From assembly GCA_003254905.1 (NCBI GenBank), contig QANU01015372.1, positions 26,538 to 90,537 of the forward strand: DNA of 64,000 nt, in the 5' to 3' direction. How positions within the stretch are numbered: position 1 is the stretch's first letter; each line of letters begins with the position of its first letter. The translations under genes were made by a program, and so were the position numbers. The notes under the pieces are model-generated. The model worked only from the letters and a program-made list of their open reading frames with translations, was not told the DNA's origin and searched no databases. Positions 22,321 through 38,771 of the stretch are shown piece after piece. The stretch is from Nissolia schottii. Its lineage: Eukaryota; Streptophyta; Magnoliopsida; Fabales; Fabaceae.

Positions 22321-23334
22321 CGATGCTGATGATTCACGCCCTCATACCATCATCACCAACCAGTTCTGGAATGAGCATCGCTATGTTGCATTTACAGGGA
22401 AAATAAAGGACCTCCACGTAAGGGTGCTATTTCCCTCTTTTCTCTATTATACATTATATTAACATTCTTCGCTACTTACTTTTAATTGAACCACAGAGTG
22501 GTCGAATCTGGGTGGAGGCGGTGGTGATACTTTGGAAAAAAGAACACGCCTCCAATTATTCCTTTTATATTTTGGTCCAAAAATTATTTTCTGTTTTTAT
22601 TTTCTTAAAATTCTTCTCTCTACTATTCATCATTATTTAGGAGATTGCAACAAATATTTTTTTTTTTAACCATCATATAAAATAAGAGTGGTTGTATTAA
22701 AATTGTAAGGTGTCATTTTTATAAACTTGTGGCTTTATAGATTTTATCACTCGTGGCCTTGGATCTTTAAAAACTAAACAACGTGCAATAATATTTTTTT
22801 TTTATTTTCTCCTTAAGTTATTAGGTTAAATATATGCAAATAAAAAATGCATAAAAAAAAAGGTCACAAACAAGTAAATGTAATGATGTCAAGTAGTATT
22901 TTTTTAGGGGAAATGTGATCTGATTCAACCAGAAAAACAATACATTAGGAAACAAAGTAAGATATAGAATACAAATAAGTGTATTTTGTACATTGTTATT
23001 AAATAAAATACAAGACTAATTTATCTTCTTACTTTTTATGTTTCTTTCTCCATGTCTATGTATTCTTGTCTTGTGTTAGCAACAGAACACAACCAAAGAA
23101 CTAAGAAAGTTGGGGCTCAAATGGCCAAACCACACCCTTTGAAAGCCAAGGACATGGGCAGCCTCATTAACATTCATATAAACAAAGGAAAAGGTATGAG
23201 TCAAATTTCTTTACTAAATTCCTTATGTTGCCATAAATTGTTCCCAATTCAAAGCCAATTCTTGATTCATTCTTCATGTCTTGCACAACTTTCTGGCAAC
23301 TGAATTTGATTATGATTGAACTCCGACCAGCTAC
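22321..23334. other. Upstream region of the E3 ligase gene
   Basis: AT-rich DNA after the SPL2-type start codon, presumably with its promoter and 5' UTR. No clear TATA box could be assigned and no further gene is supported. A weak 83-codon open frame at 23052 has no recognisable feature. Confidence 0.5.
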
Positions 23335-23337
23335 TCT

Positions 23338-23580
23338 ATCATATTCATTCCTTCAAAGATACCCAATGTTTCCATTATGACTGGTGCCAATCTATTGTTT
23401 CTCTTCAGACTCGCACCCTTTAGAAAAACACCATTTGAGTCCCTTACTATGCTCAGGCCACTTGAATTCGAAGCTTGAAACTTAGCCACATCCGTGTTGG
23501 TTTTCGGCGGAGGCTGCCATCTAGGCAGTTCGGGTTGTCTCTTACATGCTTGGCTCTAAGACACGGGCCCCTTCACTGAA
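23338..23580 (-). mobile_element. LINE-type RNase H (RVT_3) fragment
   Basis: On the minus strand a stop-free stretch reads RWQPPPKTNTDVAKFQAS, then SGLSIVRDSNGVFLKGAS, then a conserved tail (APVIMETLGIFEGMNM). This is the pattern of the RNase H-like domain (W-PPP-x-K-x-N-x-D, G-x-x-x-VRD-x-x-G) found at the end of plant LINEs and in related stand-alone RNase H proteins. The usual first Asp-containing segment is altered. No upstream RT is seen and the piece has no start codon context, so I call it a remnant. Confidence 0.6.
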
Positions 23581-24308
23581 TTCTAAGTATGCATTATAAT
23601 TTTATACTCCTCCCAACTCTTAATTTGGATGAAGGTTCCTTACTTTAAACATATGTTGGTTTCTCGAGTGCCAGAGCCAGCAACAACAAATTAGGAACTT
23701 CTCCAACGTATCTCGAGAAGATGAATGCGCAATGTGATCATATTTCAATTATTGGCTCTTAAATTAGTTATGATTAGAATGCTACTTAAAATTGATAATC
23801 ATTTTTTAACATTTATGTTTACTTTTTTGTAATGTAATTCCAAATTTTCATTTTATATATTCAAAAATAATTTATGCTCTCTTATATTATGAAGGAAGAA
23901 GGATATAATTGTCTATATCCAAAAGAAAACTGTATTGAAAATAAACTAACTATATTAATCCTTATGAGTATTGATTTCATTTTTTTTGATAAATAATAAG
24001 ACTTATAACTTTGTAGTGTAATAATTATGTATATAATGCTCAATAATAATTAAAAAACTACTTATATGATGCATATTTATACTTTTGCAATAATATTAAT
24101 AGCACTAGAGGTGAAAATTATTATAATTTTTAATTACATAAGTAGCTACATAAATAAAAGTGATTACATACTCAAAAGTGATTTTGGACATCATCCAAAC
24201 AACATTCATCCATCTTATCATAATGACTTTTGATATAAAAATTTCTAAATATAAATTACGTTGATATCAACTCACTTTTGATAAAAATTAATTTTCATAG
24301 ACTCAAAT
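23581..24308. other. AT-rich spacer, no gene seen
   Basis: Very AT-rich sequence with no open frame of note and no repeat boundary that I could define. Confidence 0.5.
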
Positions 24309-25422
24309 TGTCACACCCCAACTTAGGACGTGACCGCACGTAAGGCTACTACCATAAGAAAGCTCTGACGTGACATGCTAACATACATAAAATGCTCATA
24401 AGGATAGATAAATAACTTTACTTCACAACTTCATAAAATATCTGACAACTGGTTTAAACACAAAGTCGAGTTTACATAATATCTGAAATTCATAACTGAA
24501 AAGTACATACTAAAATGCTAAATGAAGGACCCTGCCCTAGACATCTGGAGCATATCTACCATAACTCAGGTAGACCCCTCTGCCAAGCGGAGCCTACCAT
24601 TGACGCTTGTATCCCGCTTCTGCTAGATAAGGGAGACGTTATCACTATCCTTTACTGTATCTGAAAATGATATTGACATAATTAATTTCCTCTAAGGAAA
24701 TGAAAACATAATTTAGCACTTATGAGTGTTGCATGGCCGAATTCTGCCATGTGATAGGTGGGACACATCGTGGTGACACATATCCCATCACGTGTCGTCA
24801 TGCATGTGAGTTACCCCACTGAGTGTCGCATATTAGTTTTGGGCGCGATTCATGGTGTTCCACCTAAAAAAAATGTGTTTTGGCTCCGAAAAATCAAAAT
24901 AGGTCCAAAAAAATGTAAAATTAATAATTTCCCTTCAAAAAGAATTTAATACTTGTATTTTACCTTAAAAGGACTTTATATGGAAAGAAAAAAAGGGTTC
25001 AGGCTCTAAAGACCACGCGTAACGAGAAACAGTTACCCGAGTTTTTGAAAAAGGCAAAATCTTTCTAAGATGACTCTAAATTGAAATAAAGGTATTTAAG
25101 GAGTTTGAAATGACTTATGAATCCATGCCAAGAAACCCCTTGGGTATTTAGACACAAATTTGAGGTTAATGAAACTACAGTTGTCCAATGGGGCTCACCT
25201 GGGCTTATCTGACAACTAGAGGCTTAGGGAAAGGTTCTCCATTTTTTAAAACATCTCTCGGTCACCCAGTTGACCTTTTAATTGCCTTTCTGAGCCTCTC
25301 AAGGTATAATTTTGATGATGCGAGATGTATTGAGAGAAATGATAAATGTTTCTCAGTTCAGTGGGCTTTTATTCTTTGAAAATCAAAATGAAAAGGAAAT
25401 CAAAGTGTAAGCTTTGGATGCA
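24309..25422 (+). mobile_element. LTR-like fragment (TGTCACACCCC start)
   Basis: It begins TGTCACACCCCAACTTAGGACG, a form seen at plant Ty3/gypsy LTR termini, and contains TATCCCGCTTCTGCTAG and GGGACACATCGTGG segments but no coding domain. The right end is not defined; it passes into the next LTR-derived block at about 25423. Old and fragmentary. Confidence 0.5.
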
Positions 25423-25689
25423 TGTTGCTAGCTATTTATGCTTAAGTCGTAAATAACACTCAGTCACTCACTATTTGTTACCTTTCAGCTTGGTTACTTT
25501 TAGACTTACTTTTGAAAATATCATTAGATGTGAAAATATAGATCAACTTAAAATTTTCTTATTTTTTCAAATCCTTGGATATGAAAATGTGAGCCATACT
25601 CGTAACATGACAAAACATACTAACCAAGAAACCCGTAACACTGCAAAAACCTGATCAGTTGCTCAAACATACATTCATTCCAATAAAAC

Positions 25690-26880
25690 ACACATCTGTT
25701 AGCCATGTGGCAACCAACACCCCAGAGGGGGTGAATTAGATGTTTGAGAAATTAATCCAACTTTCTCAAATTATTCATTTTCATGCATTTAAATATTACC
25801 AGCAGCAGAATAAGAACAACAAAGATGAAAACCTTAAGAATAACCATATTAAAATAGATTTGCGGTAATGTAAAGAGTAAGGGAAGAAAAAAAAAAAGCA
25901 AACTCAGAATTTTATCCTAGTTTGGTCCACCCCTGTGACCTACATCCCGTCCCCAAGCAATCCGCTTGAGTTTTTCCACTAGTTCCAATCCTTACATGTG
26001 TTTGGAAGACATTTACAACACTTGACTGCTTTCACTTATTAGGATCCCTTACCCTTAAGTTCATGCCACTCAAGAACAAGAGATTCCTCACTCTTGATTC
26101 ACTTGAGGGATGCCTCACCCTCTTATAATGATTCAGAAATATATGAGGAAGAATCAGAATCACTTTCTCAATAGAAGAAATTATATAAGTGTAAGAACTA
26201 CGAAGTTTTGCAAGAGATAACTCATTTTGGCCCAAAACTTTGATGAAAAACCATTGATGAAAATGAATGATTAAGTATAGTTTGTACTTGGTTTTTCATA
26301 ATTGAAATGTTGCACAAAACAGGGTATGTATAGGCCATGAATCTATGCACAATGATTGGCTTTCGGAGGTACATGCCACTTGATGAAAAGTCACTTCGTT
26401 TTGTCACAATAGACACTTGTAATCGATAACATGACCTTGTAATCAATTACTATCTTCAAAGTTCATGTGTAATTGATTACACATTGTTGTAATCGATTAC
26501 AGTATGTTCCAGAAGCATGTGATTAATTCCTTAAACAAGGCAATCGATTACTTGACCTTTGAAAACATATTTTTACCATTTTTCCATTATATACCCTTGA
26601 TGAAAAACATTTGTGATGTTATATTCAAGTTATATGCTTTATGACAAATTTGTTTAGCATAATATCTTTTAGCATGCAGTTTTTCAAAAGGTTTTTAAAT
26701 GAATGAATCATGGCCAATTAAAGTTATTAAGAGAAAAATTTTAACAAAAGAATATAAGTCTTAAATGTAATACCAGATAAAAGTTTAGACTTTGTTCTTT
26801 GAGCTTTGACCTATTGAGCATTTAATGAAAAGCATTTCATGAAGTTTATTGTCATTGCTTGAAGTTTCCATGTACGCCAT
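25690..26880. mobile_element. Inserted copia-LTR-like segment with TAATCGATTAC motifs
   Basis: The segment opens with ACACCCCAGAGGGGGTGAATTAG, a phrase common in legume Ty1/copia LTR ends, and includes a cluster of GTAATCGATTAC and variants at 26415-26550. It has no coding domain. Boundaries are approximate because the target duplication was not found. Confidence 0.45.
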
Positions 26881-27015
26881 TTTTTTAGTTTGAATTACAG
26901 TCTTATTAATATAATATCCTTTCGACATCATCATTGCAATCTTATTAAAATCCTTTTGTCATCATCAAAACCTATAATGCATACATTTACAAAGTGGTCC
27001 AGGGTTCACATATGT

Positions 27016-27055
27016 CATACACACACACACACATATATACACACACATATATACA
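27016..27055. repeat. CA/TA microsatellite
   Basis: Short ACACACAC and ATATACACACAC runs within LTR-derived sequence. A similar CA tract lies at 60303-60322. Confidence 0.8.
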
Positions 27056-29977
27056 CTAAATATAGCCATGCATGGGACCTATAGTGTAGTGTAGCTACCC
27101 CCACAGTCCCATGCAACAAAAATAACATGTACAAAAGCCTATTTCTACTGGGTATCTACTCGCTACGATAGCTGCATGCCCAGTGTAAGCTCTAGACCTC
27201 AAAGATGATGTTTCTCACTACTGCCACTGCTAAAGGATGAATTCATCATTATCTCTACTCCCTGGGATCATATGTAAATATGGGGTGAGAACTTGCGCCC
27301 TTAGTAGGAAACCTGTGGGAATAACTCGTATTCATTTACTTGTAATCCTACCGCTCGGGGGTCTCTAGGTGAAGAATGTAATTCACTAAGACTCCCTATT
27401 TAATTTTAATACATACTAGTCTCGAGCAACCTTATCTACTTTACTAGGTGAAGGGGAAATCTTTCTTTATCTAGTTCTATGACGTCGTGCTTTTTTAGTA
27501 ACGCATAGAACCTCTCGTGACGTTAGGTCACTCAGGCATACTTTACTAAACATAGGAAAATTAACTCGTGATACCAAATCACGCCTACTCTTAAAACAAC
27601 TCATGATATCCAATCACACTTCTTCCTTTCTTATCATGCACGTGGGACTACTTGGGAACTCCTTTATGTACCCGCCCTTAAAGCTTTCTTTTGGGGTACA
27701 ACATTCTTTTCTCAGGTCTTGAGCTCAACCTTTTGGACACAACCCACGAGCGCATTGAGTGTATTAAAACTAGACCATCTATTAACAAAAGGCTAAGGGG
27801 CTATCATCGTGTGACAGTCCAAAGGAGGGAAACTTAGATATCTTCTTTATAGTCATTACTAGGGTACGTTAACTGACTTGGTCAGAAACCACCTATAGTC
27901 TTGTTCAATTCCTAGTTTGATTATTATCTTATTATCTTTAGTGATAGATCACCTCTAATAATGTTGTATATTCTAAGGTTAACCCAACTCACATGGTCGG
28001 TAAACTCCTCATGATGCATTCTTATTCTACACCAAGGCACATAACAGGTACATCAAGCACAAGAAAATATACTGAAATTAAGTTCTATACACACTAACAA
28101 TTTCTTATGTCAGCATTCATCGGAGAAGGCAAGGTAGTTGCCTAGTCGTCTTACCTACGACCAAGGACTTAGGGTTAGAATAATAGATTTGGTTTTAGCC
28201 GATTAGTTCCTTTCTTAGTCCAAAAGCTCAAACTTTCCCTTAGCTCCCAAATAATTTCTCGAGAACCCATAAAATTTCATTTTTTTTCCCTTAAGTCCAA
28301 ATTTATTAAAAAAAATTATTTATCAAATCCCAAAAGTTTTGAGACTCTACATTAAGGTTTTTGATAGCCCCCAAACTCATTTTTCAAGTCAATTTACTCA
28401 AATTTTGCTTCAAAATCCCACATTCCCTTTTTACCATTTTGTACCCAAAAATGTCTTTTTAACTCAATTTACTCAAAAATTCAAAGGGAACTCCAAAAAT
28501 TTTGAAACTTGGTACCTCTACTCAATTTTTTGCGTAAATTTAAAAAATGAGGTTAGTTTTTTGAAAAGAAAATCCCTGCATGAAGAAAATAGCTCAGCCG
28601 AAATCAGTCCTCAAGTTTTTCACTAAATTTCTAAACTTCCTAGTCAAAATTTTGACATAGAATTTCCTAAATAATTCCTCTCAACCAAATCCAAATCAAA
28701 GTACCCAAAATCAGTCATTCAACATGCACGCAAACAAAATTCATAATCAAGAAAAATATAAAGGAGAAAATTTAGATTTTCTTAGCCTTTCTCTTGAAGG
28801 CGAAAACCCCGACCCCAGTGGGCTAGTAAACCCACTATAACTCACGAACTCTCTTGCTTTGTCCTCTCCTTTGTGAGCTCTTGTAACTTGAAAATTTTGT
28901 GATGATGAGGCTGAAGGGAAAATGTTATTTATTTTACTTAAAGAGAATTTTGAGGAAATGTTAATTTTGGGATTTTTCTTTGTAGATGTAAGAATGAGAT
29001 TTTGCTAAGGAAAGGAAATTAATTTCAACACTCATAAGTGCTTGCATGGCCGTGAGAGGAGTGGAGGTGATGTTGTTAAGGCCACAGATGATGAGGGTAT
29101 TAGTGGAAGGTGATGCTTTGCTTTGGCAACAAGATGAAATGGAAACGAAATTGAGTTTAGTTGCTAGTGATGGAGCCGTGAAGATGATTATGATGATGTC
29201 GTGGTTGGACTGGCTTGAGATGAATTTCTCAAATGCTGATTTCACATGACTCCAAATGTGATTAGAATAAGGGATGGATAAGCAAAACAAAATAAAGACA
29301 AGAACAATTTATGGTGGTAGTTTCAGTTTGTACCCTCATGAATCACAAGAGATTTTGACAGTAAGAAAATAGTTGGTGCATAGTGATGATGAAGAAGTAA
29401 TTAGAAAGAATGGTTGCTTTGCTACAGTTCGGTGGACAAAAAGTAAGGAAAAAAAATCTGACTTCCCTTTGCTTTGTTTCTTTTCTTTTCTAACAGATCT
29501 ACAAAAAGAATTTGTGAAATAGGTAATTTGTGGTGTCATGGGAAGCTTGGCCACCGTATGGCAACATAGTCAATGGAATAAGCTGAAGCGTGTAACACCT
29601 TAGCTAGCTACTTACGCTTAAGTTGTACGTAATTCTCACTAGTTTGTTACTTCTCAGTTGGATTACTTTTAGACTTACTTACTTTTCTAAATTATCCTTT
29701 AGTTGAAAACATGGATCAATTTAAAACTTTTTCTTATTTAGTAAAGAAGAAAATATGAGTCATGACGGGACGACATAAAGGCGATAATCTACAACTAAAT
29801 ATTGCATACGTCATCATACATACACAATTAACTAACAAACAGGCCATTATATTCAATTATAGCATGCATTCATCCACATAAGTTTCCCTTAGTCTTGAAA
29901 ATAGTTACATCAGTCACAAATACCTTTATATATACATACATATAATCCACTGTTCATATATCCACTTGAGACCAGTG

Positions 29978-30433
29978 TGTTGGAAATTTGTAATTCCAGT
30001 AATTATGTGGGCTCATATTTAATAACAATTATATTAGTTATTTATCATAAAGGGCTTATTACAGTGATCTAATTTTGTTATAAGCCTCTTGGGCTTAAAG
30101 AAAATGATATGGACTTAATGGGTAGATGCCGAGTATTGGCCCATCAGGGGATAGTGGGCCCCCCTGATCAGTTATAAATACTTGAGGAGGCTATGATCCC
30201 CGATACACTAAATCAAAAAAAAAAAAAAAACACAGTTTCGCTTCTCCCCATTTGGAAAAGAAACAGAGGGTCCATTGAGGAACTAAGAGATTTGGTTGAG
30301 GAAGATCAAAAAGCCAACGATCTTGTTTGTGACTAATCGTTGCAGGGAATTCCATCAACATCCATGAATTCAAGTATTTATATATTCTCATAATCCTTAG
30401 TAATCTGACGTGATGTAAATGTTAAATTCTAAC
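29978..30433 (+). mobile_element. Solo LTR (456 bp) with 5-bp target duplication
   Basis: The LTR starts TGTTGGAAATTTG and ends TTCTAACA, the imperfect TG...CA inverted termini of Ty1/copia-type LTRs. CAGTG lies immediately outside both ends (29973-29977 and 30434-30438), a perfect 5-bp duplication. A TATAAATAC box at about 30173 and an A-rich tract near 30215 fit an LTR promoter and R/U5. No internal domain remains, so it arose by LTR-LTR recombination. The intact duplication suggests a fairly young insertion. Confidence 0.88.
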
Positions 30434-31060
30434 ACAGTGGCATTGCCAGCCCCACCAATCTCTATGATAACACATATACATAATAACAAAAGAAAAATAA
30501 GTAGATGTCACGACTCTGCGGCTCATATAACAGTCAGGTCACATCCTGCAAAAAGGCCCCATACAATAAAAAAGAAGTCCTCCTGTCTAAACCAGGTGCT
30601 CTACTCAGCAACTCCCCGTCATATTCCCCTCGGTATCCTCACCTGAGACCTCCTCCTCCGAATCCTCCTCAAGATCATCCTCGGGTTCCTTCTCTAAAAT
30701 CCACCCACAACGTCCTAACCAAGGACCTTTATGTGAAGTGGGATACCAAGGAGCGAAACCCAAGGGTTTTGCTTCCTCGCCCTAGGGACTGATGATGTGA
30801 GCCAGCTGCCAACAGGCTGATGGTACAACCCTTTTCCTCATCGTCGTACATGACAAGGACCCTGGCATTCTACTGGTAACTGGAACCTTAGTAATAATCC
30901 TCTTAGACTGGCCTGGCTCGATGCCATCAATGACAATAGGAGAGTCGTAACATGATCTGGGGCTGGGTAGGGTTTAGAGTCACCGACTCCAAAATTCCTA
31001 GGGTACAGATGTTGCGGGCAATGCCAAAATGTGGGGAGCGCCGGGTGAAGGTATGGGAAC

Positions 31061-33641
31061 TGTAACACCCCTAGCCGACTCCTTACGCTCGAGCTGTACG
31101 TAATACCTACTAGGTTGTTTACTTCCTGGTTTTCTTTCCTTTAATTTTCGAAAGTACTAGCTTTAGTAAAATAGGGACCCAAATTTCTTCATACATACCG
31201 TTTGGAATATAGGAGTCGTGCGTGCAACAGAATAATATAACAAACGATATCCTTAGTGAGTTGAGTTCAAGTTAGTGGATACATAGGCTACCTACATAAC
31301 GGGTTCTCTGCATATACAAATACACACCATATACTAGTTATATTACATAGCCCATACACATGTTCAAGAAATACATTTATTCCTTTTATGATATCTACTA
31401 CACAGCCAGCTAAGTATCCTTACACGGGTTCTCCTCAAGTTCCACCGCGTCAGCATAGTAAGACTCGTCCTCAGTCCCTGGAGCCATAAGCGAGTGGGGG
31501 TGAGAACGGTAGGTCCTCAGTGAGTAACATTTCAATCGTGGCTTTTTGTTTCTCGGTTATTCTCCGGGCCACTTAGAGTTTATTCTAAGTGTGTATGCAG
31601 CTAATCCCTTACTGATTATTATCTTGGGCCTATACTCTGCGTAGCTTTATCTACGTTACTAGGTGATTGGTCCTCTAATCTTGTTATTACCTGGGCTTCG
31701 TGCTTATTAATCATACGTTGCTACTAGAGACATACTATTCGCCTTGGGATACTATTCGCCTTGGGTCGTTCCCTTGACGATACATAATGCATGAACAGTT
31801 ATACATAATGCTTAAGCAGATATACATACATACTCATCATCACACCATCAATTATCAATTCATACATTTAATTTCATAGTGCATGGGGGGAAAATCTGGG
31901 GATTTCTTACGCGCTCTGTAGTTGCGTCCTACTTAGTCCTTACACCTTTGTAACCGTGGCCTCGGATTACAACCTCTTTTTGCAACTATTGCATCAACCC
32001 GGCGGCACTCTTTACCGGTAAGCATCGAATATAATTAGTGCAACCATTCCCTCTTTCTGGAATGGCGAGGGATCAAACCTATGAGTGATCAGGCGTGGAC
32101 ACGCTTTGACCGGCCCTATGGCTCGATCCGTTTCTCTTTTCTCTCTTAGTGGGGCCCCTTAGTTCTCGTTTCATTTGTATAGACCTATGCCTGTTTTACA
32201 TATCTGGGCCTATGCCCGTTTCTCATCGTGATCAGGTCTCTTTACCTGCGTTGTTCGTAACCAATTCATCTTGCTGAATTGGCGAGGGGAGTGTCTATAA
32301 GACATTGCCAAGAGAATAGGGATTTCCTAACTATATAACTAGACTTCTTACTATAGTCTACCGTACCAACTGGGGTCGGGACTCCCTAACTTTCCTTAGG
32401 TTCCTAGGGTTCAATTATGATCTTCATTAGACTTTAACGTGAACTTCTAATTATCTAAGGTCGTCCTAACTCTAATGACGGCCTTTCCTCATGATGCATG
32501 CTTTCAAATACCAAAATAGACATACCCAGACTCATTGGACTCCTTGGAACCACTAAAATCTCAACTCCTTCAGGATTCATTCGAATGTCTAGGGTTTCAT
32601 TCGAATGAATTCCTGTGAGTTCTTTCATTCGATTGAAATTGGAATTCAGTCGATTGAAAACCTTCTGAGTTCTTTCATTCGAATGAACTTAGGATTCAAC
32701 CGATTGAACTCCGAGATTTTTCTTTCATTCGGTTGAATAAGAATTTAATCGATTGAAAGCTAATTGAATAGGACCCCGAGGCTTCAGTTTTCATTTTTCT
32801 CCAGAGGTTTACTATTCCTAGGGTTCCAATCAGTATAGTTATGCATTTCATTCATCAAAATTTCCCAAAACCCTTTTCACCCTACATTCTCCCAAAATAC
32901 AACTAAATATTTTTACAGTCCAATACACATAATAACACATAGATAGTCAAAACTTAAACCACATAGACAGTGGGCTTTAGAGTTACCTACTTCCTATGCA
33001 GATTTGGAGTTTGTAGGTGGATGGTGGGGAAAATCCTTGTCGCAACGGTATGCTCCAAGAAATTTTCGGAAGTCCGGTAGCGTTCTCGCGATGTGCTCGA
33101 ACGGTAATAGAATGAAAACTAAGAGAAAGTGGCAAAGATTCAAAATTTTTCTTTCATTTGCAGCAGGGGGCCATTTATAACCGTGGCCTCCTGACTCCCT
33201 TGACTTAATTAATTATTATTATATTATTATTTTTTTATTATTATAAATATCCCAGCCCCTGTTCTACTTTAGTTGCCTTTACCCTCTTCGGCCCCACACA
33301 CGGGTCTCTGAAAAATATCATAAATATACATCTGTGATCTGTGAATTTTTTCGGTCAGGATGACGCGTCGAAACAAGGTATCCGGGAACTTGTTTCCGCC
33401 AGTCAATCCCTCGCAGATCGTTTTAGTCCTCGACCGAATTTCCATTCGTACCAAAATTGAGTACGAACCTGATGGGGCTTAGTGGGATCGCAACTTCCTC
33501 GTTTTCCTCCCAGTTTTAAGGGGAACAGGCCTCCCAATTAATCCCATCTAACCCAAATTCGGGTTACTTCGCATCTTTTAATTGGGCCAGAGTCATGAAT
33601 TTTCGCTGAGAATCTTCCTAAGGGATAGCCGAGATGTTACA
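31061..33641 (+). mobile_element. Long solo LTR (2.58 kb), TGTAACA...TGTTACA
   Basis: It starts TGTAACACCCCTAGCCGACTCC and ends GATAGCCGAGATGTTACA, so the termini are inverted relatives. The flanks are GGAAC (31056-31060) and GGAAT (33642-33646), a near-perfect 5-bp duplication. The interior is noncoding, with a CATTCGAATGAA/AATCGATTGAA motif cluster at 32570-32760. No second LTR or internal region is present. It is nested in the older LTR that starts at 29591. Confidence 0.75.
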
Positions 33642-34743
33642 GGAATCACTGACAATGGGATGACCTGAGTTTCAGCGAACTCTACCGCTACTGAAATCGT
33701 GATGGTCCCCGAAGTGGGGTCAACTCTGGCATCCGAGTACAAGGCCCAAATTCTAGGACTCCCCTGCAAACTCTCCATGTCATCCTGGAATCTTAAGTAA
33801 ATGAAGGTGAGAACTTACGTTCTCAATGGGAATCCTGTAGGAACGACTCTTTCTTTACATTCACTTATGACTCCTTATTCATGCTTGTGCTATCAACTTT
33901 ATCTTAAAATATGCAACTCGTGATTTCTATTTAACTATCATGCATGGGGTCTATTGGGGCCCCCCTTATGTACCTGACATAATTTTCGGACACAACCTCA
34001 TTATCTTAGGTATTAAGCTCAAACCTTGTGGTAGCGATACACAGAAGCATTTAGCGTAAAATCTTTAGCCATCTTATATTAGATGGTGAGGGTTGCCATC
34101 ATGTGACAGTCCAAAAGGGGGATTTTCTAAACATTTTCTATGTCATCATTACTAAGGCATGTCGATCGATTTGGTCGAAAATTGCCTATAGTACTCTTGA
34201 TCAATTCTAGGATTCATTTATTATGTTTTTAACCTTAGCGTTTAACTTTCAAGCGATCTAATCTAAGGGCACCCTAATTCTCCTAGTTGGCGACCTTGTA
34301 TTCCTCACGATGCATGTCAACGGTTAATACAATGTATATCAAGTATAACAAGCATATAATTTATACACTTCTACAACTACTTACACAAACATACATAATG
34401 GGAATTTGGTAAGATTTACTTGGTCATATCATTTATGACAAGAAACTTGGAGTTTGGAATACCTTGCTTTGGTTTTAGCAACTATAAATTTAATTATATT
34501 ATTACCTAAATAAATAAATAAAGTGGCTTCCGCTAGTAACTACAATACAAATACAAATATAAATTTCTTATTGAGGTATTAAAAATACTCATAAAATCAC
34601 ATCATAATCAATTACGTAATCAAGCCAAGAATACAGGACAAGACCTGGCACAAGAAATTTAACTTGCAAAAATGCAAAACCGTTAACTGATCTGATGCAT
34701 CAAAACTCACGAATCTTGATTTGGGACTACTCATCAGCCTCTT

Positions 34744-38771
<4,028 letters not shown>

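Larger units (their letters stand above)
25423..29590 (+). mobile_element. Decayed LTR of the AGCTAGCTA family, copy 1
   Basis: The start GTTGCTAGCTATTTATGCTTAAG corresponds to the LTR starts at 29591, 55745 (reverse) and 59045. The body shares landmarks in the same order with 33647-34400, notably GGTGAGAACTTGCG near 27281, GTGACAGTCCAAAGG near 27813 and CCTATAGT near 27891. It is interrupted by another LTR-like segment at about 25690-26880. Noncoding. Confidence 0.6.
29591..34500 (+). mobile_element. Decayed LTR of the AGCTAGCTA family, copy 2 (host of two insertions)
   Basis: It begins TGTAACACCTTAGCTAGCTAC directly after copy 1 and is split by a 456-bp solo LTR (29978-30433) and a 2.6-kb LTR (31061-33641). 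After the second insertion it resumes with GGTGAGAACTTACGTTCTC and GTGACAGTCCAAAAG, matching the order in copy 1. The minus strand near 30640-30700 encodes an acidic Glu-rich stretch also seen at 59500-59585. The right end fades out before the peroxidase gene and was not pinned down. Confidence 0.55.

Noticed and set aside
21985-22462. Plus-strand frames over the first exon of the E3 ligase
   Set aside because: Antisense to a well-supported exon, with no similarity to known proteins.
28339-28626. 95-codon plus-strand frame
   Set aside because: Phe/Thr/Gln-rich AT translation inside LTR-derived DNA, with internal near-repeats and no domain.
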